A DNA stretch of 64,000 nucleotides from Candidatus Neomarinimicrobiota bacterium (GTDB lineage Bacteria > Fidelibacterota > Marinisomatia > Marinisomatales > TCS55): NCBI GenBank assembly GCA_018651745.1, contig JABIDL010000022.1, positions 1 to 64,000 of the forward strand, written 5' to 3'. Both the position numbers and the translations under genes were made by a program. The notes below the pieces were generated by a model. That model worked only from the letters and a program-made list of their open reading frames with translations, made no database searches and was not told where the DNA came from. Shown piece after piece: positions 8,904 to 17,507 of the stretch. Within the stretch, counting starts at the first letter, position 1; each line of letters opens with the position of its first letter.

Positions 8904-10097
8904 ATGATAAAAATATTTCTATTCCTATCCTTAATGCTGTTCGCAAAAGGAGAAGAACTGACCTCTGAATTGGTTGCTGACGGATTTTCAAAACCCGTTT
9001 ACGCCACAGCACTTCCCGGTCGTCCCGGATATATCATCGTCCTTGAACAAAAGGGTGTTATTAAACTCGCTAAAAATGGTAAAACGCTTAAAAATCCATT
9101 TTTAGATATAACAGGGCGAGTTCATTATCCACTGCCGCCACATGATGAGCGGGGTCTTTTGGGTATCGCTTTTCACCCAGAGTACAAACAGAATGGATTC
9201 CTATTTGTCAATTATGTAGATGAGCATGACGTAACACATATTTCCCGCTTTCAAATTTCGGAAAATCCGCTTAAAGCTAACCCACAATCTGAAATTATCT
9301 TGCTTACGTTGAAGCAACCATTCCCAAACCATAACGGCGGTCATTTGGGTTTCAGCCCAAAAGATGGATTCCTGTATATTTCTATTGGCGATGGCGGGGA
9401 TGGTGGCGACCCGTTTAATCATGCTCAAAATCCGGAAACCTTATTTGGGTCAATGTTGAGAATTGATGTTGATTTGGGGAACTCTTTTGGAATTCCTGAA
9501 AACAATCCATTTAAATACTTGAACAATGTACGGCCTGAAATCTGGTCAACCGGCCTCCGCAATGTTTGGCGGTTTTCTTTCGACAGAAAAACCGGCGATT
9601 TATATATGGGAGATGTCGGTCAGGATAAATGGGAAGAAATCAATTTCCAACCCGCAGAAAGCACGGGAGGAGAAAATTATGGTTGGCGGATAATGGAAGG
9701 CAATCACTGCTATAATCCGGAGACGGATTGCGATGAAAGCGAATTTGTGAAACCGATTCTGGAATATCCAAATGACGCAAATTATATGCGCGTGATCACC
9801 GGAATGGATGAACCCGAAGTTGATGGTTGTTCGGTAACCGGAGGGTATGTTTACCGAGGAAAAACAATGCCACAGTTGAACGGAACATACTTTTTTGCAG
9901 ATTATTGTTCCGGCAATATCTGGACATTTGATCTGGACAAGGGGATCCCGAAACATTTTTCAAACCGAACAGATGAAATTGCTTTAGGCGGCGGTGACTA
10001 CACTACATATATTTCATCGTTTGGAGAAGATGAGGATGGTGAACTTTTGATCGTGGATTATAGCGGAGCGGTGTATAGGATCATTCCTTCACATTAA
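8904..10097 (+). CDS. PQQ-dependent sugar dehydrogenase (soluble aldose dehydrogenase family)
   Basis: 397 residues with a signal peptide (MIKIFLFLSLMLFAKG), so periplasmic. It has the six-bladed propeller motifs of the GSDH/YliI family: 'FSKPVYATALPGRPGYIIVL', 'ERGLLGIAFHPEYKQNGFLF', the active-site histidine region 'FPNHNGGHLGFSPKDG', the calcium/PQQ-site region 'ISIGDGGDGGDPFNHAQN', and 'WSTGLRNVWRFSFD', 'GDVGQDKWEEIN'. Relatives oxidise aldose sugars with PQQ and pass electrons to an acceptor. No PQQ biosynthesis genes are in the window, so cofactor supply is unknown, and some family members may use other substrates. Confidence 0.85.
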   Translation: MIKIFLFLSLMLFAKGEELTSELVADGFSKPVYATALPGRPGYIIVLEQKGVIKLAKNGKTLKNPFLDITGRVHYPLPPHDERGLLGIAFHPEYKQNGFLFVNYVDEHDVTHISRFQISENPLKANPQSEIILLTLKQPFPNHNGGHLGFSPKDGFLYISIGDGGDGGDPFNHAQNPETLFGSMLRIDVDLGNSFGIPENNPFKYLNNVRPEIWSTGLRNVWRFSFDRKTGDLYMGDVGQDKWEEINFQPAESTGGENYGWRIMEGNHCYNPETDCDESEFVKPILEYPNDANYMRVITGMDEPEVDGCSVTGGYVYRGKTMPQLNGTYFFADYCSGNIWTFDLDKGIPKHFSNRTDEIALGGGDYTTYISSFGEDEDGELLIVDYSGAVYRIIPSH

Positions 10098-10143
10098 CGG
10101 ATCGCTGCCTAAATTCTAAGGAAAATAATAAAGGAAAATAATC

Positions 10144-10458
10144 ATGATGAAGCTAGAAAATATAATAGATGATGTTGTTCTGCTTGTGCTGGACAATCAC
10201 GAGCCACTCAAGGAACTTGGTATTGATCAAAATAAAATATACGCAAAAGTGCTGGGATACGATGATTTCGGCGTGTGGGTGTTACATCCCGGGATCAACA
10301 TTCCATCACCGGTAGGCAAAAAAAAGAAATCAAAATCGGTTGAGGCGTCTGTTTTGATTCCCTGGCCTTACATTTCTTCCGTTGTTCACTTCCCCAACGT
10401 GGAAGGATTTGATTTCCCGAATCCGTTTGAAATGAATATTGGATTTGACATCAATTAA
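10144..10458 (+). CDS. Small cytoplasmic protein, unknown function
   Basis: 104 residues with no signal peptide; a clear AAGGAAAATAATC precedes a double ATG. The sequence alternates short strands ('KIYAKVLGYDDFGVWVLHPG') with a lysine-rich loop (GKKKKSKS) and ends in 'FPNPFEMNIGFDIN'. The phrase 'EASVLIPWPYISSVVHFP' suggests an SH3-like or Sm-like small barrel, but this is a guess. It ends two bases before the ABC ATPase gene and is probably cotranscribed with it. Confidence 0.6.
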   Translation: MMKLENIIDDVVLLVLDNHEPLKELGIDQNKIYAKVLGYDDFGVWVLHPGINIPSPVGKKKKSKSVEASVLIPWPYISSVVHFPNVEGFDFPNPFEMNIGFDIN

Positions 10459-10460
10459 TA

Positions 10461-11396
10461 ATGAATCCAGCTATTCAAATCAATGAGCTGAAAAAATCGT
10501 ATAACGGATCAGAAGCATTACGCGGAGTAGACTTAACTATAGGTGAGGGAGAATTCTACGGTCTGCTTGGACCAAACGGCGCCGGAAAAACCACTACCAT
10601 CAATATCCTTACCGGGCTTGTTATTAAGGACAATGGCATAACGGAGGTCTTTGGGAAAGATACCATTAAAGACTACCGATTCACGCGAGCGCAAATTGGA
10701 ACCGCTGCACAAGAAATACCTTCGGACTGGTTTTTCCCGATTGAAAAACTGCTCTATTTTCAAGCCGGATATTTTGGTATTTCACCCCAAATTGCAAAAC
10801 CTCGGGTAGATGAACTCATTGATCGCCTTGGGTTAACTGAAAAAAAAGGATCGAGACTGCGGCAGCTTTCCGGTGGGATGAAACGACGATTTCAGCTTGC
10901 GAAAGCACTCATTCATGATCCAAAAATTTTGATTCTTGACGAACCAACTGCTGGAGTGGATGTTGAACTACGCCACGAATTGTGGGAATATTTCAGCGAA
11001 TTGCATAAAGCCGGAAAAACGATTCTCCTCACCACTCATTACATTGAGGAAGCGGAAATGCTGTGCGAAAATGTTGCCATTATACATAACGGAAAAATTA
11101 TAAAGGAGGGTTCCCCAAAAACATTGACACAGAGCCTCGGGAAAGCAGGCATTACCATTCATTTTTCGGGCTGGAGCGACAACCTTACGACAAAGCTTTC
11201 AGATTATAATTACACTCACGAAGAGGGACGGCTTCATTTTACAGTAGGTGATCCTGAAGAAGTGCTTCCACAAATCATTTCAATTCTCGCTGGAGAAAAC
11301 TGTCATATTAATTCTGTAAAAGCAGAGCAATCTTCCTTAGAGGATGTCTTCCTCTCCCTCACGGGCAAAGGCATCCACGAAGAAGATCCTATTTAA
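10461..11396 (+). CDS. ABC transporter ATP-binding protein (ABC-2 / drug or polysaccharide type)
   Basis: 311 residues. Walker A is GPNGAGKTT near residue 38, the signature is LSGGMKRRFQLAKAL, Walker B is ILILDEPTAGVD, and the switch histidine lies in LLTTHY. After the ATPase core (to ~residue 225) there is a C-terminal extension of about 85 residues like those in NodI/CcmA/DrrA proteins ('SSLEDVFLSLTGKG'). Such ATPases pair with ABC-2 permeases. A fitting permease gene lies 3 kb downstream on the same strand, on the far side of the feo operon, so the pair may have been separated by insertion. Confidence 0.85.
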   Translation: MNPAIQINELKKSYNGSEALRGVDLTIGEGEFYGLLGPNGAGKTTTINILTGLVIKDNGITEVFGKDTIKDYRFTRAQIGTAAQEIPSDWFFPIEKLLYFQAGYFGISPQIAKPRVDELIDRLGLTEKKGSRLRQLSGGMKRRFQLAKALIHDPKILILDEPTAGVDVELRHELWEYFSELHKAGKTILLTTHYIEEAEMLCENVAIIHNGKIIKEGSPKTLTQSLGKAGITIHFSGWSDNLTTKLSDYNYTHEEGRLHFTVGDPEEVLPQIISILAGENCHINSVKAEQSSLEDVFLSLTGKGIHEEDPI

Positions 11397-11513
11397 TATA
11401 ATTTGATATTCACTTTGGCTCTTTTTATAAAATTCATCGATTATTTTACAGAATATATACCTTATGTCTAAACCAAATTCATTTTGTACCTCTTTATTGA
11501 TTGTATTTATATT

Positions 11514-11528
11514 TGAGACTCAGTCTCA
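11514..11528. promoter_or_regulatory. Fur-box-like perfect palindrome in front of feoAB
   Basis: TGAGACTCAGTCTCA is a perfect 7-1-7 inverted repeat, the same geometry as the Fur operator (TGATAAT-N-ATTATCA, often TGAGAAT-N-ATTCTCA). It sits about 30 bases before the feoA ATG and overlaps a possible -35 (TTGAGA), with TAATAC 16 bases further on as a possible -10. A metal-dependent repressor bound here would block transcription when iron is plentiful. That it is Fur rather than another regulator is inferred from geometry and gene context. Confidence 0.6.
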
Positions 11529-11557
11529 TTAGATTAATACTATATTAAAATAAACCC

Positions 11558-11779
11558 ATGACCATTGGACATTTAAATCCAGGCGACAAAGCTATTGTCA
11601 AATCATTTTCCGGTGATTTGGAATTGCAGTCCAGATTAGTTGAAATGGGCATTTTACCTGGCACCGAGTTGCGCCTTGTAACGATTGCCCCCATGGGCGG
11701 AGCAATTGAATTAAAAGTCCGGAACTACTATGTATCTATTCGAAAACAAGATGCATTAAATATTATTATTGAATCATGA
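11558..11779 (+). CDS. feoA: Ferrous iron transport protein FeoA
   Basis: 73 residues forming one FeoA (SH3-like) domain: 'LNPGDKAIVKSFSGD', 'LQSRLVEMGILPGTELRLV', 'PMGGAIELKVRNYYVSIRK'. FeoA is a small cytoplasmic partner needed for ferrous iron uptake through FeoB. Its stop overlaps the FeoB start (ATGA), so the two are made together. The gene is preceded by the palindromic operator described separately. Confidence 0.93.
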   Translation: MTIGHLNPGDKAIVKSFSGDLELQSRLVEMGILPGTELRLVTIAPMGGAIELKVRNYYVSIRKQDALNIIIES

Positions 11780-13932
11780 GTTCCAATATAAACCATCAGA
11801 CAACGCCATGGATTGCATTGATCGGCAACCCAAACTCCGGGAAAACAGCCCTATTTAATTTGCTGACTGGGATGAGTCAGAAGGTGTCAAATTACCCGGG
11901 CGTCACGGTCGAAAAAAAACTTGGGCAAGGAAAATTTAATGATGGATCAGCTTACAACCTGCTGGACTTGCCGGGAACTTACAGCCTAACACCGGAATCC
12001 TTTGATGAGCGAATTATTACCGAACAGGTTATACAGTGGATACACGGCAATAACCCTCCTGCAGCAATTATTTCCGTGGTGGATGCATCAAATTTGAGCC
12101 GCAATCTTTATCTCACAACTCAGCTGTTAGATTTAGGAATTCCGGTTGTAGTCGCGCTAAATATGATGGATTTGGTAAAGCAAAATGGGCATACCATTTC
12201 CCCTTCCGTTTTGCAAAACCAGTTAGGTGCAGCAGGAGTTGTTCCAATGTCAGCATTAGAAAAATGGGGCATCAAAGAATTATGCGATGTACTTAAAACC
12301 GTCACCAGTAATCACCAAGCTTCTACCGATCCTTTTCCTCTGGAAATAGGCCCGAAACTGGACCCTATCTTGAAACCAATTTCAAATATATTTCAAAATA
12401 AATTAGGTTATTCTACTCGTTTGTCCACAGGACAGGCATTAAGACTTGTTACCCGGAAATCAACTTTAGATATTTATGGTCAGGTATATTTGAACAGCCA
12501 GCAAATTGATCCTGAGCTTCTTGAGCAATTACACAATCTGAGACAATCCGCACTTAGCAACTTGGAAAAAGAAAATGTACCACACCGCACTCTAGAAGCG
12601 ACGTTGCGCTATCAGTGGCTAGATCAAAACCTTGCTGATGTTCAAACCGAGGGTTTGCAGCAAATTGATACGCGGTCCCAAAGTGAAAAAATAGATTCTG
12701 TTCTAACCCATAAATGGTTTGGACCACTCATATTTACAGGATTGCTATATTTTATCTTTCAAGCCATTTTCAGTTGGTCAACTTCACCAATGGATTGGAT
12801 TGAGTCGGGCGTTAGCCATTTTAGTCAACTCGTGGTATCCGTTTTACCTAAAGGGATTCTGCGTGATCTTCTGGTAGATGGTGTTTTAGCCGGCGTGGGG
12901 GCGATCGTTATATTTTTACCTCAGATTTTAATTCTGATGTTCTTTTTAATCATTTTGGAAGATTCAGGTTATATGGCAAGAGTGGCATTTATGCTCGATC
13001 GGGTAATGTCTAAGGTAGGTTTACATGGACGATCAGTTTTACCCTTGATGAGTGGTTACGCATGTGCGATCCCGGGGATTATGTCCACCCGGACCATTGA
13101 TAGCTGGAAAGAACGATTAATCACCATGCTCATTCTTCCCCTCATGAGTTGCAGTGCAAGATTGCCGGTTTATGCGTTGATGATTGGCGCCTTTATTCCA
13201 TCTATAACGGTGGGATATATTTTTGGATTGCAGGGATTAACAATGGTTATTATGTATTTTTTAGGAACAATTACCGCGTTGATTTTAGCGAAAATATTCA
13301 GCTCGTGGATAAAAGTAGAGGGCAAATCGTCCTTTGTGATGGAAATGCCACCATATCGTGTGCCAATTTTGAGTTCCGTATTCAGACAGGTATTTAATCG
13401 GGGAAAATTATTTATTCTCAATGCGGGGAAAATTATTATGGCAATTTCCATCGTTCTTTGGTTTTTAGCGTCTTTCCCGAAAACAGATATTCATGGCAAT
13501 CCCGGTACGATTCACACTAGTTATGCAGGGAAAATTGGTCACTCTATCGAACCATTGATTAAACCGCTTGGCTTTGATTGGAAAGTAGGAATTGCATTAA
13601 TTACATCTTTTGCGGCCCGAGAAGTTGTGGTAAGCACCTTAGCTACTATTTATAATGTAGAAGACAGCGATGAAAATGTTGTTCAACTTTCTGTTGCGAT
13701 GAAAAATGATATTAATCCGATAACAGGTAAAGCCGTTTTTTCGCCATTGGTTGCTTTAAGCCTGATGGTATTTTACGTCTATGCGGCTCAGTGTATGGCA
13801 ACCTTTGCCATCATTCGCAGGGAAACTAACAGTTGGAAATGGCCATTTTTTATGATCGCTTACATGAATATTTTGGCTTTCTTAGCTTCGCTATTGGTAT
13901 ATCAAGGCGGTTTGTGGATGGGCTTTAGTTGA
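11776..13932 (+). CDS. feoB: Ferrous iron transporter FeoB
   Basis: 718 residues. The N-terminal G domain has G1 GNPNSGKT (residues 17-24), G3 in LLDLPGTYSL and G4 NMMD, followed by a helical GDI-like region (~170-290). The membrane part holds two Gate/FeoB_C regions: 'DSGYMARVAFMLDRVMSKVG' is the classic FeoB signature, then 'SGYACAIPGIMSTR', 'LPLMSCSARLPVY' with its conserved cysteine, and 'FAAREVVVSTLATIY'. It imports Fe2+ across the inner membrane, powered or gated by GTP. It is the central gene of a three-gene operon. Confidence 0.97.
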   Translation: MSSNINHQTTPWIALIGNPNSGKTALFNLLTGMSQKVSNYPGVTVEKKLGQGKFNDGSAYNLLDLPGTYSLTPESFDERIITEQVIQWIHGNNPPAAIISVVDASNLSRNLYLTTQLLDLGIPVVVALNMMDLVKQNGHTISPSVLQNQLGAAGVVPMSALEKWGIKELCDVLKTVTSNHQASTDPFPLEIGPKLDPILKPISNIFQNKLGYSTRLSTGQALRLVTRKSTLDIYGQVYLNSQQIDPELLEQLHNLRQSALSNLEKENVPHRTLEATLRYQWLDQNLADVQTEGLQQIDTRSQSEKIDSVLTHKWFGPLIFTGLLYFIFQAIFSWSTSPMDWIESGVSHFSQLVVSVLPKGILRDLLVDGVLAGVGAIVIFLPQILILMFFLIILEDSGYMARVAFMLDRVMSKVGLHGRSVLPLMSGYACAIPGIMSTRTIDSWKERLITMLILPLMSCSARLPVYALMIGAFIPSITVGYIFGLQGLTMVIMYFLGTITALILAKIFSSWIKVEGKSSFVMEMPPYRVPILSSVFRQVFNRGKLFILNAGKIIMAISIVLWFLASFPKTDIHGNPGTIHTSYAGKIGHSIEPLIKPLGFDWKVGIALITSFAAREVVVSTLATIYNVEDSDENVVQLSVAMKNDINPITGKAVFSPLVALSLMVFYVYAAQCMATFAIIRRETNSWKWPFFMIAYMNILAFLASLLVYQGGLWMGFS

Positions 13933-14087
13933 TGGATTGGCAGACAATTATTGTAGCAATTATTGGAGTGGTGGCGCTTCTTGCGGTAATTCGAAAATTC
14001 TACCGCCAGTTTTTTAAACCTGAGTCAGCTCCCGAGTGTGATAATTGCCCGGTTCCGGACATTCAGGAAAAAAATAGTCAATCTTAA
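13932..14087 (+). CDS. FeoB-associated Cys-rich membrane protein
   Basis: A 51-residue gene. Its ATG shares one base with the FeoB stop (TGATG). It has one N-terminal transmembrane helix (TIIVAIIGVVALLAVI), a basic stretch (RKFYRQFFK) and a CDNC motif, then a polar tail. This matches the FeoB-associated Cys-rich family found after feoB in many genomes, thought to play a FeoC-like accessory role. The cysteine pair could bind iron or another metal. Coupled translation with FeoB supports a shared function. Confidence 0.8.
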   Translation: MDWQTIIVAIIGVVALLAVIRKFYRQFFKPESAPECDNCPVPDIQEKNSQS

Positions 14088-14407
14088 ATAATATTACTCA
14101 ATACCAGAGTTGAAATTGTTATTGATTCGATATTTTATCACCCCCTTCCGCCGAAAGTCGGACACGGTGTATCCCCCACATTGGAGGAATTAAGAGGATT
14201 CCACATAAGATTAAAACAGGGATTTAAAAATGAATAACAATGCGCAAATTGAATTGTTTTAATCAAAGCCTATTCTTGACTTTCCCTGCTAGTTGTAGGA
14301 AAATTCAACACGCATGAAACCTAACATTTCTATACCAACCTGCCTCGGCTTCCGATCTGTCCAGTATTCCTTACAAACCGAGGAAGAAATTAAAAGGTGA
14401 ATGTGTA
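14088..14407. other. Intergenic stretch with degenerate palindromic repeat remnants
   Basis: No gene is visible in these 320 bases. Around 14150-14215 there are C-rich and G-rich blocks (ATCACCCCCTTCCGCCG, TATCCCCCACATTGGAGGAA) that resemble an eroded dispersed palindromic element. Near the end, CCTCGG (14342) and CCGAGG (14379) could pair upstream of the permease gene. AGGTGA, ten bases before its ATG, is a usable ribosome binding site. I see no convincing promoter. Confidence 0.4.
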
Positions 14408-15181
14408 ATGAATTGGATTGGCATGTGGACACTCATGAAACGGGAAGTCGGGCGGTTTTTTTCTGTGTACAGGCAAACCGTTATTCCCGGATTGATTTCT
14501 TCCGGACTTTATATCATGATTTTTGGCTTTACCCTCGAGCGTAGAATCCGAGAAATATCCATTGACGGCGAAGGAATTCCATACACTTTGTTTATTCTTC
14601 CCGGACTCGCTATGATGAACACTATAACTAATGCAACTGCCAATACTTCATCTTCTATGCTGCAGATGAAACTACTACAACAACTCCCGGATATATTAAC
14701 GGCTCCCCTTTCTAGCTTGGAGGTTTCCTTGGCTTATATTGTGGGCGGGGCTACTCGCGGATTCGTTAACGGAGTGCTGGTAGTTATCCTTGGTGTATTT
14801 CTCATTGATCTTCCAATCCACAGCATTCCGCTTACGCTTATGTTTTTATTTATGGTTTCTTGGGCATTTGCAAGTTTAGGACTATTACTCGGGCAACTAT
14901 CAGATTCATGGGATAATCTTGCCATGCTTCAGAATTTTTTCCTGACGCCACTCAGTTTTCTCGGAGGAATTTTCTATTCAATCCAAATGTTACCGGAATG
15001 GGCGCAGTCCTTGAGTTTCGTAAATCCGATCTATTATATGATAAATGGAATGCGCTACACAATTCTGGGCGTATCGGATTCATCGCCAGAGCTTAGTTTT
15101 TTCATGGCAGCGCTCATGACAAGTTTGTTTACACTTGCTGCAGTTTTATTGATGAAAAGCGGCAGGAAAATTAAACAATGA
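14408..15181 (+). CDS. ABC-2 type transporter permease
   Basis: 257 residues with about six transmembrane helices. It matches the NodJ/DrrB-like ABC-2 family: 'LMKREVGRFFSVYRQTVIPG' at the N-terminus, 'PYTLFILPGLAMMNTITNAT', 'PLSSLEVSLAYIVGGATRG', and the C-terminal 'FFLTPLSFLGGIFYSIQMLP' followed by 'VNPIYYMINGMRYTILG'. It would form a dimer exporting a drug, lipid or polysaccharide, powered by a separate ATPase. The likely partner is the ATPase gene ending at 11396. The permease stop overlaps the next gene's start (ATGA). Confidence 0.85.
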   Translation: MNWIGMWTLMKREVGRFFSVYRQTVIPGLISSGLYIMIFGFTLERRIREISIDGEGIPYTLFILPGLAMMNTITNATANTSSSMLQMKLLQQLPDILTAPLSSLEVSLAYIVGGATRGFVNGVLVVILGVFLIDLPIHSIPLTLMFLFMVSWAFASLGLLLGQLSDSWDNLAMLQNFFLTPLSFLGGIFYSIQMLPEWAQSLSFVNPIYYMINGMRYTILGVSDSSPELSFFMAALMTSLFTLAAVLLMKSGRKIKQ

Positions 15182-15885
15182 AACAGATAGCGTTACTTTT
15201 GGCTACGATGTCAATACTGTACAGCCACCAGGATTCGACCATAGCGTGGAAGCAATACATACGCGGCGGCGGCGTGAGGTCTGAATCCAATTCCGGTATT
15301 ACCCTGTATTACAGGCTGAAGCGAACTTCTGAATTCACATACAGAGATCTTAGGCTTTGGGGTATGGATTTGTCGGGTGGTGAATCATTTATGTACATCC
15401 GATATAAAACCAGCCAAAAATATCATTCATTCTCGAAGATGTATTCTTTTTCAACCGTTTCATATCGGCAAAACACGCGAACAGGGCTCAACCTACAATA
15501 CCATGTAAATCAGGGGCTCGGATTTTTTGTGACGTCTTATGGAAATGGCCACATTAATTCTGAATTGGGTTATGCTGCTGACGTATCTGACTATCTGAAT
15601 AATTCTGAAAAAACATCTTATGGGAAAGGCGGAATTTTTTGGGACCATGAGTTTGCTTTTGCTTCCGCCTCACTTGAAATTGAAACATTTTACCAAATTG
15701 GCGATAGAGAAACTTCAGATCTTTCCCGAACGCTTATTGAATTTGAAATGCTGAAATCTTTTAAAAATGGATTGAGGCTCATTGCTGGCGCCGAAAAAGA
15801 ATGGTACCATTCCAGCGATCAATTACAGGCCCTTTCTTTTTCTATTTCCATTGGTTGGAAAGGATCATTAAACTGGGGTTTGTGA
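15178..15885 (+). CDS. Probable outer-membrane beta-barrel protein
   Basis: 235 residues with a signal peptide (MKQIALLLATMSILYSHQ). The mature part is a run of amphipathic strands with aromatic girdles ('GITLYYRLKRTSEFTYRDL', 'FSTVSYRQNTRTGLNLQYHV', 'LSFSISIGWKGSLNWGL') and the usual short turns, as in small outer-membrane barrels of about ten strands. No closer family recognised. It is translationally coupled to the permease, which hints that the ABC pair and this barrel may serve one export path. Confidence 0.55.
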   Translation: MKQIALLLATMSILYSHQDSTIAWKQYIRGGGVRSESNSGITLYYRLKRTSEFTYRDLRLWGMDLSGGESFMYIRYKTSQKYHSFSKMYSFSTVSYRQNTRTGLNLQYHVNQGLGFFVTSYGNGHINSELGYAADVSDYLNNSEKTSYGKGGIFWDHEFAFASASLEIETFYQIGDRETSDLSRTLIEFEMLKSFKNGLRLIAGAEKEWYHSSDQLQALSFSISIGWKGSLNWGL

Positions 15886-15933
15886 TATTCATCACCTCCA
15901 TAGAATTCTCACCGGTGTAACTTTGAATCTTTT

Positions 15934-17379
15934 ATGAAACGCATTTTCTACATTCTTATTGCCCTGCATTCTTTTGGTTTATCTCAGGACAAAGTTGCCG
16001 CTGATATTACAGAAGAACGTCAGCGACTTCTGATCCTTCCATCCGAGTACACGGACAACCCAAAAGCACCGGTCAATAAAATAACGGCAATTTTGGCGAC
16101 TCAGGCCGGAAGTATGAAGCGCTACATTGTGATAGATAGAACACAAATGGTATCCATCCTCAATGAACAAGCAATTCAGATGAGCGGTGTTGTGAATGAT
16201 TCCGATATGGTCAAGTTTGGTCAATTAGCCGGCGCTAAAGATGCATTGACTGTGAATATGACTCATTATAGTCAGAAGGGTGTGCCTCCAAAAGACCAAG
16301 ATGACGATGATGGTGATGAAAAAGGTGCAAACTTTTTTGATGCTGTTATTGCCATCGCGAAAGCTTCTTCAGAATCAAAAGAAAAAGAACGCTACGCCAA
16401 CAATATGCAAACGGTGATCAACTTCACGATTACCAAACTCGATTTAGAAACGGGGCAAACTTTAGATTCAAAATATTTTGATGTAGAACATACCGGCGGG
16501 AATCGTGGAAAATCTCTTACCCAGGCAATGAATAAAGTCCGTCGCGCGATCAGCAGAGAACTTAGAAAAATGTTTCTACTGACTTCCGAGATTCTAGAAG
16601 TTGACGGAGATAATGTTTTGCTTTATCTCGGTTCAGATATGGGAATCGAAAACGGGTCTGTTTACGAAATTAATAGTTTGGGAACGAAGCGGACGATAAG
16701 AGGAAAAGAAATCATCGTACCCGGAAAATCGGTTGCTATGGTACAGGTTGTGGATGTTAGCGGAGACGCCAGCCGAGCGGTTGTCGTACGAAAGTGGGGT
16801 AAGATTGAGCCGGGTTTCGAAGCGCTGGAACGCATGGCCTTTTTAAATGCAACCGGATTCAAATTTGATTATGGGCAAACTACCGGTGATTTTGATATTG
16901 AATTTGTAGGATCCATCCGGTCGCTTCGTCGTTTTGGCGGTTTTTTCAATTTCGGAATTGGAAATATCAAGGATAGCCGAGACAATCTAGACTTCACATT
17001 TTCGGGTGGAGGAGGGTTTCACGCCAATCTCATTCAGTCATCCCGTATTCGGATTGGCGGAGTTGTATCCGTTGAGGGAAAACTTGTTTTTCGGCATGAC
17101 GATGAAAACAATCGGGTTACTGCCGGACTTTTTTATCCCATGGTGGGGATTCAAACTTCTATCATGATGACAAAAAACATTGATCTTGTTTGTTCTGCTG
17201 ATTGGGTAATATCAAGTGCCGGTGGGCGAAATTGGCAGTACACTGAACAGGCGGAGGATGAGGAGGATGAATCAAAAACCTATTCAGGGAAATGGAATCC
17301 GGATCATCCGCTCGGTAACCCGACAGTTAGAGCTGAAGGAATATTCTTTTCAGTCGGACTGCGTTTCTACAGTTTTTAA
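15934..17379 (+). CDS. CsgG/FlgT-like N-terminal domain with C-terminal barrel
   Basis: 481 residues with a signal peptide (MKRIFYILIALHSFGLSQ). Residues ~30-215 look like a CsgG-type domain: 'RLLILPSEYTDNPKAPVNKI', 'VIDRTQMVSILNEQAIQMSG', 'LAGAKDALTVNMTHYS'. A FlgT_C-like segment follows ('LLYLGSDMGIENGSVYEINS'). From ~290 the sequence switches to beta strands ('FGGFFNFGIGNIKDSRDNLD', 'RIRIGGVVSVEGKLVFRHDD') and ends 'GIFFSVGLRFYSF', a typical outer-membrane barrel terminus with phenylalanine. An acidic loop (DQDDDDGDE) interrupts the CsgG part. CsgG relatives form export pores or act in envelope assembly; the exact role is unknown. Confidence 0.6.
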   Translation: MKRIFYILIALHSFGLSQDKVAADITEERQRLLILPSEYTDNPKAPVNKITAILATQAGSMKRYIVIDRTQMVSILNEQAIQMSGVVNDSDMVKFGQLAGAKDALTVNMTHYSQKGVPPKDQDDDDGDEKGANFFDAVIAIAKASSESKEKERYANNMQTVINFTITKLDLETGQTLDSKYFDVEHTGGNRGKSLTQAMNKVRRAISRELRKMFLLTSEILEVDGDNVLLYLGSDMGIENGSVYEINSLGTKRTIRGKEIIVPGKSVAMVQVVDVSGDASRAVVVRKWGKIEPGFEALERMAFLNATGFKFDYGQTTGDFDIEFVGSIRSLRRFGGFFNFGIGNIKDSRDNLDFTFSGGGGFHANLIQSSRIRIGGVVSVEGKLVFRHDDENNRVTAGLFYPMVGIQTSIMMTKNIDLVCSADWVISSAGGRNWQYTEQAEDEEDESKTYSGKWNPDHPLGNPTVRAEGIFFSVGLRFYSF

Positions 17380-17383
17380 AACT

Positions 17384-17502
17384 AACAACTCATCCCCTGA
17401 CCCCTTCTCTTTCAAGATAAGGGGAACCATAAAACAGTTTTAGGATTTCCAACTTTAGGTGTCACTCCCCTCTCTCCTTAAGAGAGGATCCGGGGGTGAG
17501 TT
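17384..17502. repeat. Two inverted copies of a palindromic intergenic repeat between convergent genes
   Basis: Two related blocks lie between the stops. The first (about 17386-17430) reads CTCATCCCCTGACCCCTTCTC followed by CAAGATAAGGGGA. The second (about 17464-17500) reads CTCCCCTCTCTCC-TTAA-GAGAGGATCCGGGGG TGAG and is in the opposite orientation. The second can fold into a strong hairpin and probably ends transcription from both sides. The pattern is typical of dispersed palindromic repeats. Confidence 0.55.
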
Positions 17503-17507
17503 ACAAT

